Notes: generated by a model not told the origin, from the letters alone. Positions 33,394-42,759 are shown, counted from the first letter of the stretch. The stretch is 64,000 nt of DNA from UBA699 sp050261915 (GCA_050261915.1 JBLNDT010000012.1:8991-72990); one strand, 5' to 3'. Numbers and translations are program-made.

Positions 33394-33432
33394 AAAGAAC
33401 TTATGCCAGGCTCAGCCTGGCATAAGTTCTTT
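33394..33432. terminator. Strong bidirectional terminator between hsp18 and dnaB
   Basis: A perfect 18 bp stem (AAAGAACTTATGCCAGGC and its complement, loop TCA) flanked by A and T runs. It serves the convergent hsp18 and dnaB transcripts and overlaps the dnaB stop codon. Confidence 0.93.
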
Positions 33433-34762
33433 ATTGATGTATTGTATCAAGATTTCCAAATTTACTGAATTGGCCCATCCATGCAAACTTAACTGTTCCA
33501 ACAGGACCATTTCTTTGTTTTGCAATTATGCATTCAGCAATATTTTTATCCTCTGTTTCTTTGTCGTAATACTCATCCCTGTATAAGAACATTACTATAT
33601 CAGCATCCTGCTCAATAGACCCTGATTCTCTAAGGTCACTAAGCATAGGCCTGTGATCAGATCTTGCTTCTGGAGCACGGGAAAGCTGAGACAATGCTAT
33701 TACTGGGCACTGCATTTCTTTTGCTAATGCCTTTATGGATCTGGATATCTCAGAAACCTCCTGCTGTCTGCTTTCAGTGCTTTTACTTCCAGCCATAAGC
33801 TGAAGATAGTCTATTATTATGATATCAATTCCATGTTCTATTTTCAGCCTTCTGCACTTTGAGCGCATTTCCATTACAGAAATACCTGCTGTATCATCTA
33901 TAAATATTTTAGCACTTCCTAATGGTCCAGATGCCCTGGCTAAATTTTCCCAATCTTTTTCATCCAGATTCCCTGTTCTAAGCTTTAACATATCAACCCT
34001 TGCTTCAGAACATAAGAGTTTGTATGCAAGCTGTTCCTTTGACATTTCCAGTGAAAATATTGCTACTTTTTTTCCAGACCTAAGTGCTGCATTTTCAGCA
34101 ATATTTAAGGCAAAGGTTGTTTTTCCCATGGATGGTCTTGCAGCAATAAGAATCATATCACCCTTTTGAAATCCTGAGGTTTTTGCATCTAAATCATAAA
34201 AGCCGGAGGGTATTCCTGTGGTCTGCCCCTTGTTAATAAACAGCTTTTCAATTTCAAGAAAACCTCTTTCAAGTACAGAGCTCATTATTTCGAAATCCGA
34301 GGTGCTTCTATTACTGGACAAGTCAAATATTTTCTTTTCGGCAGTATCTACAACTCCAGTTACGTCATCCTGATTATTATAGCTCTTTTCTATAATTTCA
34401 TTGGATGCCCTAATAAGCCTTCTTAAGGTGGATTTGTCCTTAACAATCCTTATATAGGAATGAACATTTGAAGTGGTAATCACAGAAGCACTAAGCTCAG
34501 TTAAATGTGTTATTCCACCTATTATTTCTAGCTGATTGCTGGCCTTAAGCTTTTCACTAATAGTTATAATGTCCACCGCACTATCCTTGTGATACAAATC
34601 AAGTATACAGCCAAATATTATTTTATGGGTTTCCTTATAAAAGTCATCACTGTTTAAAACTTCCGCTGCTTCCGCAATAGTCATTTTATCCAAGATCATG
34701 GACCCCAAAACGCTTTGTTCAGCCTCTATACTATGGGGCATTATTTTAAGAGGTGCATCCAT
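33431..34762 (-). CDS. dnaB: Replicative DNA helicase
   Basis: A 443-residue hexameric fork helicase (called DnaC in Bacillus). The N-terminal DnaB domain begins PHSIEAEQSVLGSMI. The RecA-like motor starts with IPSGFYDLDAKTSGFQKGDMILIAARPSMGKTTFALNI (Walker A RPSMGKTT). Further motifs are IFSLEMSKEQL, IIIDYLQLM (Walker B), LSQLSR and DLRESGSIEQDADIVMFLYR. Length is normal. It follows lonC by 29 bases in the conserved clostridial order rplI-lonC-dnaB and is the last gene of this run. Confidence 0.97.
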   Translation of the reverse strand: MDAPLKIMPHSIEAEQSVLGSMILDKMTIAEAAEVLNSDDFYKETHKIIFGCILDLYHKDSAVDIITISEKLKASNQLEIIGGITHLTELSASVITTSNVHSYIRIVKDKSTLRRLIRASNEIIEKSYNNQDDVTGVVDTAEKKIFDLSSNRSTSDFEIMSSVLERGFLEIEKLFINKGQTTGIPSGFYDLDAKTSGFQKGDMILIAARPSMGKTTFALNIAENAALRSGKKVAIFSLEMSKEQLAYKLLCSEARVDMLKLRTGNLDEKDWENLARASGPLGSAKIFIDDTAGISVMEMRSKCRRLKIEHGIDIIIIDYLQLMAGSKSTESRQQEVSEISRSIKALAKEMQCPVIALSQLSRAPEARSDHRPMLSDLRESGSIEQDADIVMFLYRDEYYDKETEDKNIAECIIAKQRNGPVGTVKFAWMGQFSKFGNLDTIHQ

Positions 34763-34791
34763 TAATCATCTCTCCACTCTCTAAATTATAA

Positions 34792-36687
34792 TCAGAAAAC
34801 AAGCTCTGTGAGCTCTTCAATATCTTTAACGGCTTTTACCTCGATATCGGTTAGTCCCTTTGGAACTTCCTTGTAATTTTCCTCTGGAACAAGAACAAGG
34901 CCTATTCCTTTTCTTCTGGCTCCGTATATTTTTTCAAATATTCCTCCTACAGGCTTTATTTTGCCTCTTAGAGATATTTCACCAGTTATTGCAACATCCT
35001 GTCTTAATGGCTTTTCAAGCAAAGCGCTTATTATGCACATGGTTATTGCAGCTCCTGCAGAAGGTCCGTCAATTTTACCCCCGCCGATAATATTAACATG
35101 AACATCATAATCACTTATATCTTTGTTGGTGAGCTTTCTTATAACTGAGGCAGCATTAAATACAGAATCCTTTGCCATGCTGCCGGCAGTATCGTTAAAT
35201 CTCACCTGTCCTTTTCCTTTGTCCATAGCAGGGAAAACCGCTGCTTCTATTTCGATTGTGGACCCAACGTAGCCGCTTACCCCTAGTCCGTAAATATGGC
35301 CTATTTCATAGCTCTTATCAGACTTTATCTCCTCAAAAGGTACCAGTCTGCTTATAGATATCATGTCATACAGGTCCTGAAGTGTTACTGTTACCTTTCT
35401 CCTGCCAACTGCAGTTTTCTTGTTATATAAAACATATCCATAAACATCTGAAAGAATATTTACTGCTTTTCTTCCTTCTATGGTATATCTGCTTATTGCT
35501 TCAGGGATACCTTCTTCAAGTTTTATATTAAGTTTGTCTGCAGCATTTTTTACTATTTCAATTATATCTGCAGTGGTTAGAGGCTCAAAGTATACCTCAG
35601 TACATCTTGATCTTAATGCAGGGCTGATATCACCTGGCTCCCTTGTGGTTGCACCTATCAATACAAAATCAGCCGGAGCCCCATTTTCAAATAGATATTT
35701 TATATATTTTGGTGTGTTTTCATCTTCTGGGTCATAATATGAAGATGAAAATTCAACCCTTTTATCTTCAAGGACCTTAAGAAGTTTATTTTGAAGCATC
35801 TCATCAAGTTCACCAATTTCATCAATAAACAGTACCCCACCATGTGCTTCAGTCACTAAACCAAGTTTTGGTTCAGGTATGCCTGTTTCTGCAAGATCTC
35901 GCTTTGTTCCTTGATATATTGGATCATGCACAGAACCAAGGAGTGGGTTCGTTATTTCCCTTGGGTCCCATCTTAAGGTAGTTCCATCCACCTCTACAAA
36001 TTTAGCATCGCTTTTAAAAGGAGTATGCTTAAGCTTTATCGCCTCAGTCAATGCAAGTCTTGCAGCTGTGGTTTTTCCTACCCCTGGAGGTCCGTATAAA
36101 ATAATGTGCTGAGGATATGGGGAAGCTATTTTTGACAAAATAGCTTTAATTGCCCTCTCCTGTCCTACAATTTCCTTAAAGCTGGCCGGCCTTAACAATT
36201 GCTGCACACTTTTGCTTAGTTTTTTTGAATCCAATACTTCAAGCTCTGAAAACTTCTTTAAGGTTCTTGCATTTTCCGGTCCCTTTTGCTTCTTTATTAT
36301 GCTTAGCCTTACTTCATCTATATACTTTTCCTGCTTCTCAATCAGATACTTTTCAACTTCTTTTTCTATTGTGTTTTTAACATAATTTTTAGCAAGTGTT
36401 TCACCTATATAATTATTTATACAATCCAACAGTTCTTGTATGTTCTTTTCATTAGGTACTACATTAAACCCTTTTCCATCAGTAATTATCATTTCAAGGG
36501 CATGAACCCTTTCATAAATATCGCTGCTTTTCATATGATTATGAAGCTTAAATTTTACTATTCTAGCTTCAATAGTGCCTGGCTCCATCACTCTGTGCAT
36601 CATTTCAAATAATACATCAAGCTGCACCTGTACAGGTACTTCTTTTATTGATTTTTGCCTTAATTCATCTGCAATTTGAGATTTCAC
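34792..36687 (-). CDS. lonC: LonC-type ATP-dependent protease
   Basis: A 631-residue Lon-family protease of the clostridial LonC type. It lacks the classic Lon N-terminal domain. It has a helical N-terminus, then an AAA+ module with Walker A YGPPGVGKTT, Walker B GVLFIDEIGEL and sensor region LIGATTREPGDISPALRSR. The C-terminal protease domain carries the catalytic Ser in GGGKIDGPSAGAA and Lys in GEISLRGKIKPVGG. The long insert between Walker A and B (residues near 225-285) is typical for LonB/LonC. Its place between rplI and dnaB is conserved in clostridia. A sporulation-linked role is likely but is family knowledge. Confidence 0.9.
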   Translation of the reverse strand: MKSQIADELRQKSIKEVPVQVQLDVLFEMMHRVMEPGTIEARIVKFKLHNHMKSSDIYERVHALEMIITDGKGFNVVPNEKNIQELLDCINNYIGETLAKNYVKNTIEKEVEKYLIEKQEKYIDEVRLSIIKKQKGPENARTLKKFSELEVLDSKKLSKSVQQLLRPASFKEIVGQERAIKAILSKIASPYPQHIILYGPPGVGKTTAARLALTEAIKLKHTPFKSDAKFVEVDGTTLRWDPREITNPLLGSVHDPIYQGTKRDLAETGIPEPKLGLVTEAHGGVLFIDEIGELDEMLQNKLLKVLEDKRVEFSSSYYDPEDENTPKYIKYLFENGAPADFVLIGATTREPGDISPALRSRCTEVYFEPLTTADIIEIVKNAADKLNIKLEEGIPEAISRYTIEGRKAVNILSDVYGYVLYNKKTAVGRRKVTVTLQDLYDMISISRLVPFEEIKSDKSYEIGHIYGLGVSGYVGSTIEIEAAVFPAMDKGKGQVRFNDTAGSMAKDSVFNAASVIRKLTNKDISDYDVHVNIIGGGKIDGPSAGAAITMCIISALLEKPLRQDVAITGEISLRGKIKPVGGIFEKIYGARRKGIGLVLVPEENYKEVPKGLTDIEVKAVKDIEELTELVF

Positions 36688-36699
36688 TTAAGTTCCTCC

Positions 36700-37143
36700 T
36701 TATAATTCCTTTATTGTTACCTTTATCTTTGTGGAAATCTCAGGATATAGTTTTACTTCTACATCATAGGTTCCAAGCTGCCTTATGGTATCAACTACTA
36801 TTTTTTTCTTGTCTATGTTTAAGCCTGTCTTCTTATTCAACTCATCTGCAATATCTTTTCCTGTAATTGAACCAAATAACCTTCCACTTTCGCCAGATTT
36901 AACTGACAAGACAACTTCCTTACCCTTTAGATTTTGTGCAAGCTCCTGAGCTGCTTCTATTTCAGCAAGTTTTTTTCTTCTTTCTGCTTCTTTTTGATTG
37001 TTTAATATATGCATACTATTATCAGTTGCTAATTCTGCAAGCTTTCTAGGGAGTAGGAAGTTCCTTGCATATCCATCAGCTGCATTGATTACATCTCCTT
37101 TTTTTCCAACACCTTTAACGTCCTTTAACAATATTACTTTCAT
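36700..37143 (-). CDS. rplI: 50S ribosomal protein L9
   Basis: A 147-residue L9, which binds 23S rRNA and extends from the large subunit. The N-terminal domain has the signature GDVINAADGYARNFLLPRKLA, a long central helix follows (NNQKEAERRKKLAEIEAAQ), and the C-terminal domain has GRLFGSITGKDIADEL. AAGGAGG precedes the ATG at good spacing. Its first 29 bases overlap the end of gdpP, so translation is probably coupled. The location with gdpP and yybS matches Bacillus and clostridia. Confidence 0.98.
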   Translation of the reverse strand: MKVILLKDVKGVGKKGDVINAADGYARNFLLPRKLAELATDNSMHILNNQKEAERRKKLAEIEAAQELAQNLKGKEVVLSVKSGESGRLFGSITGKDIADELNKKTGLNIDKKKIVVDTIRQLGTYDVEVKLYPEISTKIKVTIKEL

Positions 37144-39133
37144 TTTTTTCTGCCTCCTTATATTTTTCTATAGCAATTTTTAGTTTTTCAATAGCTTCTT
37201 CTAGTGTTATTCCAATAAATTTTGCACCAGCCATAGTCATATGGCCGCCCCCTCCGAGGCCTTCCAATATAAGCTGAACATTTATATCGCCTAGGGATCT
37301 TCCACTTAAGTAAACATCCTCACCTATTTTAACAAATACAAAGGATGCCTGAATACCTGTAATATTTAACAATTCATCTGCAGCCTGGGCTGATAGAACT
37401 AAGTCTTCTATTTCTTTAGGGCATACAGCAATGGCAACATTGTTATCAACCTTTGCAGATTGTATAATGGCAGCTCTTTTTAAATATGAGTCAAGATCAT
37501 CGGAAAACAATCGTTTAACATCCAAGGTGTCCGCCCCAAGTTTTCTTAACATTGAAGCCGCTTCAAAGGTTCTTACCCCTGTTTTAAAATAGAAGTTCTT
37601 TGTATCCACAATTATTCCTGCAAGGAGCGCTTCTGCCTCTATAGGAAGAATATCCGGTTTTTCAACCATGTACTGCATCATTTCAGTAACAAGTTCAGAA
37701 GTGGAGGATGCATATGGTTCTATATAGCTTAACACTGCTTTTGTAATATAGTCTCCTGCTTTTCTGTGATGATCTATTATAACCACTCTTTTAGACATTT
37801 CAACTATTCTCATATTCTGAATGTAACCCTTATTGTGAACATCAACAAGTACTAAAAGACTATTTGCATCTATAAGATCAAATGTTGTTCTTATATTGCA
37901 GAATGCATTGTCATATTTTGATTCTTCTCTAAGTTTTTCAAGCATAGGATTTATACTGCTGTTTATACTATCCAAAATTATATAACATTCTTTATCAAGG
38001 GTTTTTATTGTGCTATAGAGGCCTACTGCTGCACCTAGTGCATCAATGTCCATGTTTACATGTCCCATAATGAAAACCTTGTTGCTTTCGTTTATAAGGT
38101 CTACCAAGGCATGACCTATTACTCTTGCTCTCACCCTGGTTCTTTTCTCAACTTCCTTGGTTTTGCCTCCAAAGAACATAAGCTTTTCCCCATTTTTAAC
38201 AACAGCCTGGTCTCCTCCACGACCTAATGCAAGCTCCTTAGCTGATAATGCATACTTTTCATTTTCAAGTGGACTATCTCCACCTTGCCCTACTCCAATA
38301 CTGCAGGTTACTGCAAATTTATTCCCCATATTGATTTCCCGCATACCATCAAGTATATCAAATTTTCTTTCCATTTCTTTTTCAATATACTTATTTTGTA
38401 CACACAGCACATATTTACTATTGGAATATTTTTTAAGCATAGCATTTAAGTTTTGTCCATAACTGTTTATAGTTCTTTCCATTTCAGCTATAATCAATGG
38501 CTTATTTTCTTCTTCAATAGTTTTCATAACGTCATCGAAATTATCTATTTCAATAAGCATTATTGTATATTTTTCAGATTCAATTTCCTGATACATATTA
38601 TGGGATTCCGTGATGTCGTAGAAATAAAGTAAAAGAATATCGTCCTGATGAAGATCATCTTCTGATATATTCACCATGCTTACATATATATCATAATACC
38701 TAGAATCAATCTTAATATCTTTAAATATGTTTTTAACACCAGTTATAGCTTGCTTTAAATCTATATCCTTTGATAGTGTATTTATATTTAAATCAAGAAG
38801 CTCCATTTCATTAAGAACATTTGATAAGTTTTGGTTATACCATAAAATATTACCCTTAATACTTACAATAGCTAAAGGAAAGGGCATATCCACTAAGGTA
38901 TTCCTGGTGGCAGTGTCCAGCTTTAAAGAAAAGTCTTCAATAAACTTTGTCCACTGGTTCTTTTTATGTTTTGAATTCTTAACAGTATAAAATATCAGCA
39001 AAACAAACATACCTACCAATGCCAACCCCATCCACAGGTTAGCACCATTAAGCATTATGATTACTATTAACAATCCTATTATTGTAATATATACCTGGTT
39101 TTCAGTGATAAAATTTTTATACCGGTTATCCAT
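37115..39133 (-). CDS. gdpP: Cyclic di-AMP phosphodiesterase GdpP
   Basis: A 672-residue membrane phosphodiesterase that degrades c-di-AMP. It has two N-terminal membrane helices (residues about 13-50), a PAS-like domain, a degenerate GGDEF domain (around residues 180-310) and a DHH/DHHA1 catalytic domain. Visible catalytic motifs are GHVNMDIDALGAAVG, VLVDVHNKGYI, the metal site VVIIDHHRKAGDY and the DHHA1 motif GGGGHMTMAGA. Length is normal (about 655-670). It lies between yybS and rplI, as in other Firmicutes. Confidence 0.95.
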   Translation of the reverse strand: MDNRYKNFITENQVYITIIGLLIVIIMLNGANLWMGLALVGMFVLLIFYTVKNSKHKKNQWTKFIEDFSLKLDTATRNTLVDMPFPLAIVSIKGNILWYNQNLSNVLNEMELLDLNINTLSKDIDLKQAITGVKNIFKDIKIDSRYYDIYVSMVNISEDDLHQDDILLLYFYDITESHNMYQEIESEKYTIMLIEIDNFDDVMKTIEEENKPLIIAEMERTINSYGQNLNAMLKKYSNSKYVLCVQNKYIEKEMERKFDILDGMREINMGNKFAVTCSIGVGQGGDSPLENEKYALSAKELALGRGGDQAVVKNGEKLMFFGGKTKEVEKRTRVRARVIGHALVDLINESNKVFIMGHVNMDIDALGAAVGLYSTIKTLDKECYIILDSINSSINPMLEKLREESKYDNAFCNIRTTFDLIDANSLLVLVDVHNKGYIQNMRIVEMSKRVVIIDHHRKAGDYITKAVLSYIEPYASSTSELVTEMMQYMVEKPDILPIEAEALLAGIIVDTKNFYFKTGVRTFEAASMLRKLGADTLDVKRLFSDDLDSYLKRAAIIQSAKVDNNVAIAVCPKEIEDLVLSAQAADELLNITGIQASFVFVKIGEDVYLSGRSLGDINVQLILEGLGGGGHMTMAGAKFIGITLEEAIEKLKIAIEKYKEAEKNESNIVKGR

Positions 39134-39147
39134 AAATCTGCCCCCAA

Positions 39148-40140
39148 TTATTGAGCTTTTTTTATTCTAAAAGGATCCAGTTTCCTAAAGTCAAATATCA
39201 TATCCATCAATCCTGCAAAAATATAAATCATTGATATCTCTATAGATGTTACAGTTAATATGATTATTAATACAGTAACTAATCTACTTAATTTTAATTT
39301 ATTTTTTAACCAATAAACTGCTAAAGCTGCTCCATCTGCAATTAAAACCATCTGAAATATTATTTGAAATGAAGTTGAAATATATTTTCCAATATACACA
39401 TTTGACTTATCTAAAAGTATTCCAGTTATCATTAATACAAGTATTACAGTACCTATTCTATTGTTTAAATACAAAGTGGAAAATGGAGATACTGCCGGTA
39501 CATCATATCTTAATTTTTTTAGTATTGCTCTTGTTATGGAATAATTAATCCATGCTGATACTAAACCAATAATCACAAGTATTGGTGGAATCATCTGTAT
39601 AAAATACTCTGGTGTTAATATATCCATGGAGGAATTGAGCTGCTGAAGCTGTGCCTCACTCACTCCGGAGTTCTTGTACATTTGGATTATTGAAGCCATA
39701 GAACTCTTTGTAGAGTTTACCTGGTTATTAACAAATGTCATAAAACTTCCTTGAGATGTAAAGCTTATGTAAATTGCAATATCCATTATGGAAGCTACTA
39801 TCGACACAACTGCTAGTAAGGTTAATGTAAACCATGTACTTTTCTTATTCTTTATACAATAACCCAAGGCGGCTCCCTGAGAGCCCATAACAAGCAATAC
39901 TGGTATTGTGTAGGTTGGATTAAAAATCATTGAAGTAATTAATGTGCATGTTATAACTGATGCCAAAGTTATCTTTAAATTATGTCTTATATATAATATA
40001 GTAACCGGAATCGGGAGAATAAACGCCCCCACAATAGAAAACAGCGGAACATAAATAGTTAAAATCATAAGTACTGCTAAAATAGAGCTTATGAGGCCCG
40101 CTTCTACTATTGCTTTTGTATTGTAGTTTCTATTTTGCAT
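39148..40140 (-). CDS. yybS: YybS family membrane protein (DUF2232)
   Basis: A 330-residue integral membrane protein with about eight helices. It starts with KAIVEAGLISSILAVLMIL and contains the polar outside loop with NNQVNSTKSSMASIIQMYKNSGVSE typical for the family (quoted in part). Its position directly upstream of gdpP is conserved across Firmicutes. The function is not established; the fold resembles small-molecule transporter S components. The gene is 14 bases before gdpP and probably cotranscribed. Confidence 0.85.
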   Translation of the reverse strand: MQNRNYNTKAIVEAGLISSILAVLMILTIYVPLFSIVGAFILPIPVTILYIRHNLKITLASVITCTLITSMIFNPTYTIPVLLVMGSQGAALGYCIKNKKSTWFTLTLLAVVSIVASIMDIAIYISFTSQGSFMTFVNNQVNSTKSSMASIIQMYKNSGVSEAQLQQLNSSMDILTPEYFIQMIPPILVIIGLVSAWINYSITRAILKKLRYDVPAVSPFSTLYLNNRIGTVILVLMITGILLDKSNVYIGKYISTSFQIIFQMVLIADGAALAVYWLKNKLKLSRLVTVLIIILTVTSIEISMIYIFAGLMDMIFDFRKLDPFRIKKAQ

Positions 40141-40156
40141 TAATTAAATACCCTCG

Positions 40157-40474
40157 CTATTCTCTTTCTTTAAAGTGGCTATAAAGTCTTGACAGATCTT
40201 TGCCCTGCTTTTCAATATAATCCTCTTCTATTATTCCAGTTTTTAATTTCTTTCTAATTTCATCATCTACTGCTGTATATGAATAACCTAAACGTTCAGA
40301 TAAAATGTATAATATAATTATTGCCCCGGAAATACACTCAAGTATTGCTTCCCTTGCCACATTGCTGCCCTTTGTAAGCAATTTAAAAAAATCACCAAGT
40401 ATACATAAAAGGTCAGCCTTCAGCTCTTCTATAACCTTCATATTATACATTATATTTAAATCATCCTTTTTCAT
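40157..40474 (-). CDS. MazG-like family protein
   Basis: A 105-residue helical protein starting MKKDDLNIMYNMKVIEELKADLL. It resembles the short clostridial MazG-like proteins encoded near yybS-gdpP, which share the all-alpha NTP pyrophosphohydrolase outline but lack most of the catalytic EExxE/ExxD residues. Activity is therefore doubtful. The start is the ATG at 40474, eight bases after AAGGAG; earlier in-frame codons overlap the Shine-Dalgarno. It leads into yybS with a 16-base gap. Confidence 0.7.
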   Translation of the reverse strand: MKKDDLNIMYNMKVIEELKADLLCILGDFFKLLTKGSNVAREAILECISGAIIILYILSERLGYSYTAVDDEIRKKLKTGIIEEDYIEKQGKDLSRLYSHFKERE

Positions 40475-40540
40475 ACACATCACTCCTTACATGCTATACT
40501 ACTATTTTAGTTATATTTCCTTAGTAATGCAACAAGGGTT

Positions 40541-40591
40541 TAAAAAGAGCCGTCCCTAAAGAAGATATTACTCTTCCCTTGAAACAGCTCT
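40541..40591 (-). terminator. Terminator after rpsR
   Basis: On the minus strand AGAGCTGTTTC pairs with GGGACGGCTCT over 11 positions (three are G-U), with a smaller AAGA/TTCT stem inside, followed by TTTTTAAA. It ends the rpsF-ssb-rpsR operon before the MazG-like gene. Confidence 0.8.
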
Positions 40592-40604
40592 CTAAGCTCA
40601 TTTA

Positions 40605-40859
40605 CTATTCTGTAGTGAATGGTAATAAAGCTATATTTCTTGATCTTTTTATAGCATCTGTAAGTTCTCTCTGATGCTTTGCACAGTTTCCGGAAATTCT
40701 TCTTGGTAAAATCTTTCCTCTTTCTGTTACATACTTTCTTAATTTGTTTATATCTTTGTAGTCAATAAATTCTGACTTATCCATACAAAAAGAACAAATT
40801 TTTCTTTTAGCTTTTCTCATTTTAGAAGAATTTCTTCTTCCGCCATCTTTACTGTTCAT
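40605..40859 (-). CDS. rpsR: 30S ribosomal protein S18 (zinc-binding form)
   Basis: An 84-residue S18, partner of S6 on the small-subunit platform. Core motifs are DYKDINKLRKYVTERGKILPRR and SGNCAKHQRELTDAIKRSR. Cys22, Cys25, Cys59 and His62 are placed to bind one zinc ion, so this is the C+ paralogue type. It is the third gene of the rpsF-ssb-rpsR operon, 19 bases after ssb. Confidence 0.97.
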   Translation of the reverse strand: MNSKDGGRRNSSKMRKAKRKICSFCMDKSEFIDYKDINKLRKYVTERGKILPRRISGNCAKHQRELTDAIKRSRNIALLPFTTE

Positions 40860-40878
40860 TCTATTTCCTCCTTACCTA

Positions 40879-41286
40879 TTAAAATGGGATTTCCCCGTCT
40901 TCATCAATTGGGGTAATATCCGGGAATACATCTTCAGAATTGTGTGAGCGAGAATCAGTTCTACTGCCGTTCCCCCACTCGAGGAACTGCACTTCATCCG
41001 CTATTACTTCGGTAACATACCTTTTTGAACCGTCTTTGGCATCATAACTTCTGGTCTGAATTCTTCCGCTTACACCCATCATCTTGCCTTTATTCATATA
41101 ATTGGCAGTGGATTCAGCTTGCTTGCCCCATACCACTACAGGTATGAAGTCAGCTTCCTTCTGACCATCTTTAGAAAACCTTCTATCAACGGCTAATGTA
41201 AAGGTGGCAACAGCTGTACCGGTTCCTGGAGTGAATTTCAACTCAGGATCCTTCGTTAATCTTCCAATTAAAACAACCTTATTCAT
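40879..41286 (-). CDS. ssb: Single-stranded DNA-binding protein
   Basis: A 135-residue SSB with an N-terminal OB fold: NKVVLIGRLTKDPELKFTPGTGTAVATFTLAVDR holds the family pattern (quoted in part: GRLTKDPELKFTPG), then WGKQAESTANYMNKG and GRIQTRSYDAKDG. The linker is short and polar. The C-terminal tail DEDGEIPF is the acidic tip that recruits replication and repair proteins. It lies between rpsF and rpsR as in Bacillus, where the cluster is also near the origin. Confidence 0.97.
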   Translation of the reverse strand: MNKVVLIGRLTKDPELKFTPGTGTAVATFTLAVDRRFSKDGQKEADFIPVVVWGKQAESTANYMNKGKMMGVSGRIQTRSYDAKDGSKRYVTEVIADEVQFLEWGNGSRTDSRSHNSEDVFPDITPIDEDGEIPF

Positions 41287-41297
41287 TTAAGCACCAC

Positions 41298-41588
41298 CTA
41301 ATTTCTTTCGTTGTTAACGATGATATGTCTTACAATAGTGTCAGTAATTCTGAAAATTCTATCCAATTCTTTAGGTAATTCAGGATCAGCATTGAAGTTA
41401 ATTAGAGTATAATATCCTTCGTTGACTTTCTTAATTTCATAAGCAAGCTTTCTCTTGCCCCAGAAATCAACGTTTTCAATTACTCCACCACCATTTTCTA
41501 TTACGCCCTTAAATTTTTCAACGTTAGCTTTAACAGCTTCTTCGTCTAATGATGGGTGTAATATGAATATAGTTTCATACTTTCTCAT
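41298..41588 (-). CDS. rpsF: 30S ribosomal protein S6
   Basis: A 96-residue S6. It begins MRKYETIFILHPSLDEEAV and contains FWGKRKLAYEIKKVNEGYYTLINF and a C-terminal RITDTIVRHIIVN. It binds S18 and 16S rRNA. It is the first gene of its operon, with GGAGGAGGTG upstream. The leader in front carries an S6:S18-binding-like RNA structure, suggesting autogenous translational control. Confidence 0.98.
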   Translation of the reverse strand: MRKYETIFILHPSLDEEAVKANVEKFKGVIENGGGVIENVDFWGKRKLAYEIKKVNEGYYTLINFNADPELPKELDRIFRITDTIVRHIIVNNERN

Positions 41589-41602
41589 TAGATTTCACCT
41601 CC

Positions 41603-41640
41603 TCCCTTCGGACTAACGGCTGTGATTATCACAGCAGGGA
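41603..41640 (-). promoter_or_regulatory. Candidate S6:S18 autoregulatory leader RNA
   Basis: On the minus strand TCCCT pairs with AGGGA (outer stem), enclosing a perfect GCTGTGAT/ATCACAGC hairpin and an unpaired segment CGTTAGTCCGA with a CCG. This is the plan of the known S6:S18 mRNA motif. The 3' outer arm overlaps the start of the rpsF Shine-Dalgarno, so protein binding would block translation. Confidence 0.6.
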
Positions 41641-41687
41641 TTACAATATATTATATTATCATTTATTCATACATATTTCAATATGTT

Positions 41688-41879
41688 TTATTCATTTTCT
41701 TTAATTATTTTTTTAACATCTTTTTCAAATTTACTTCTAGGCAGCATTATAAGCCTTCCGCAGATGGTACATTTTATTTTAATATCTGCGCCAACCCTAA
41801 GTATTTCCCATTCCTTACTTCCACATGGGTGTGTTTTCTTTAGTTCAACAACATCTCCTACATTAAACTCCTTAGGCAT
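41688..41879 (-). CDS. DUF951 family protein
   Basis: A 63-residue small protein: FNVGDVVELKKTHPCGSKEWEILRVGADIKIKC, with HPCGSKEWEILR being the family signature, then CTICGRLIMLPRSKFEK. The two Cys pairs suggest a metal site. The family is conserved near the origin in Firmicutes (YyaB/YyzM region) but its function is unknown. Two ATG codons lie in tandem; the second, at 41879, is better spaced from AAGGAG. Its Shine-Dalgarno is inside the end of mscS. Confidence 0.88.
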   Translation of the reverse strand: MPKEFNVGDVVELKKTHPCGSKEWEILRVGADIKIKCTICGRLIMLPRSKFEKDVKKIIKENE

Positions 41880-41883
41880 CATA

Positions 41884-42759
41884 TCACTCCTTCACTAATC
41901 TAGCCCTTTGAAAAGGCATTTCAATATCAGCTTGCCTTAGGGCATCTCTAACTTCTTTTCTTAATTTCATTTCCATTGTCCATTGAGTCATTGGCTTTAC
42001 CTTACCTGAAACTCTTATTATTATTCCTGTTTCCTTAAGTGAAGAAATCCCTAGGACCTCTGGTCCCTCTGTCATATCCTGATTTTCCCTTTGGAACCTT
42101 GTACAGAGTTCCTCAATGACCAAAATAGTTTTGTCTAAATCTGCATCATATGCAATTTCAAAATCTACAGAAATTCCAATATTTCCTCTTGAATGATTTG
42201 TTACCTTTGTAATAAGGCCATTTGGTATTATGTGCAAATCACCCGTTAAGCCTCGTATTTTTGTAACTCTTAATTCAATACTCTCCACAATTCCGCCTTT
42301 ATCATCTACATTTATGTAATCACCTACAGAAAACTGATCTTCAAACAGTATAAAAAAACCGTTTATTATGTCTTTAACAAGGCTCTGTGCACCAAAGCCT
42401 ACTGCTACTCCACCTATACCAGCAAGGGTAAGGCCTACAGTTCCAAATAGTTTTTCAGCTATGGTGAATATGCCCATAAAATATACTGAATACCTTAAAA
42501 TACTTTTAAGAACTGCCCCGAAGGTTTGAGATTTTCTTTCATCTAATGAAAATTTAAACTTCTTTTGTTTCTCAGTCATCCTGTCTATTATACTGCTTCC
42601 AATTTTAATAACTATAACCATCATAAGTATTATTAATATACTTTGAATTATTTTCAAACCAAAATTATATATGCTTTCCTTGCTGATAGAATATGTACCT
42701 ATTCTAATTCCATCATTAATCATATCAATTTTTATTCCCAGTAAAAGCAGATGTTCCAT
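41884..42759 (-). CDS. Small-conductance mechanosensitive channel (MscS family)
   Basis: A 291-residue channel with three N-terminal membrane helices and a cytoplasmic beta/alpha domain. The pore-lining helix and following stretch GIGGVAVGFGAQSLVKDIINGFFILFEDQFSVGDYI is highly typical (quoted in part: GFGAQSLVKDIINGFFILFE). The C-terminal domain has LRVTKIRGLTGDLHIIPNG. It releases solutes during osmotic downshock. Conserved at this site in clostridia and as ykuT-like genes in Bacillus. It overlaps the Shine-Dalgarno of the next gene and follows the DUF3343 gene by ten bases. Confidence 0.93.
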   Translation of the reverse strand: MEHLLLLGIKIDMINDGIRIGTYSISKESIYNFGLKIIQSILIILMMVIVIKIGSSIIDRMTEKQKKFKFSLDERKSQTFGAVLKSILRYSVYFMGIFTIAEKLFGTVGLTLAGIGGVAVGFGAQSLVKDIINGFFILFEDQFSVGDYINVDDKGGIVESIELRVTKIRGLTGDLHIIPNGLITKVTNHSRGNIGISVDFEIAYDADLDKTILVIEELCTRFQRENQDMTEGPEVLGISSLKETGIIIRVSGKVKPMTQWTMEMKLRKEVRDALRQADIEMPFQRARLVKE

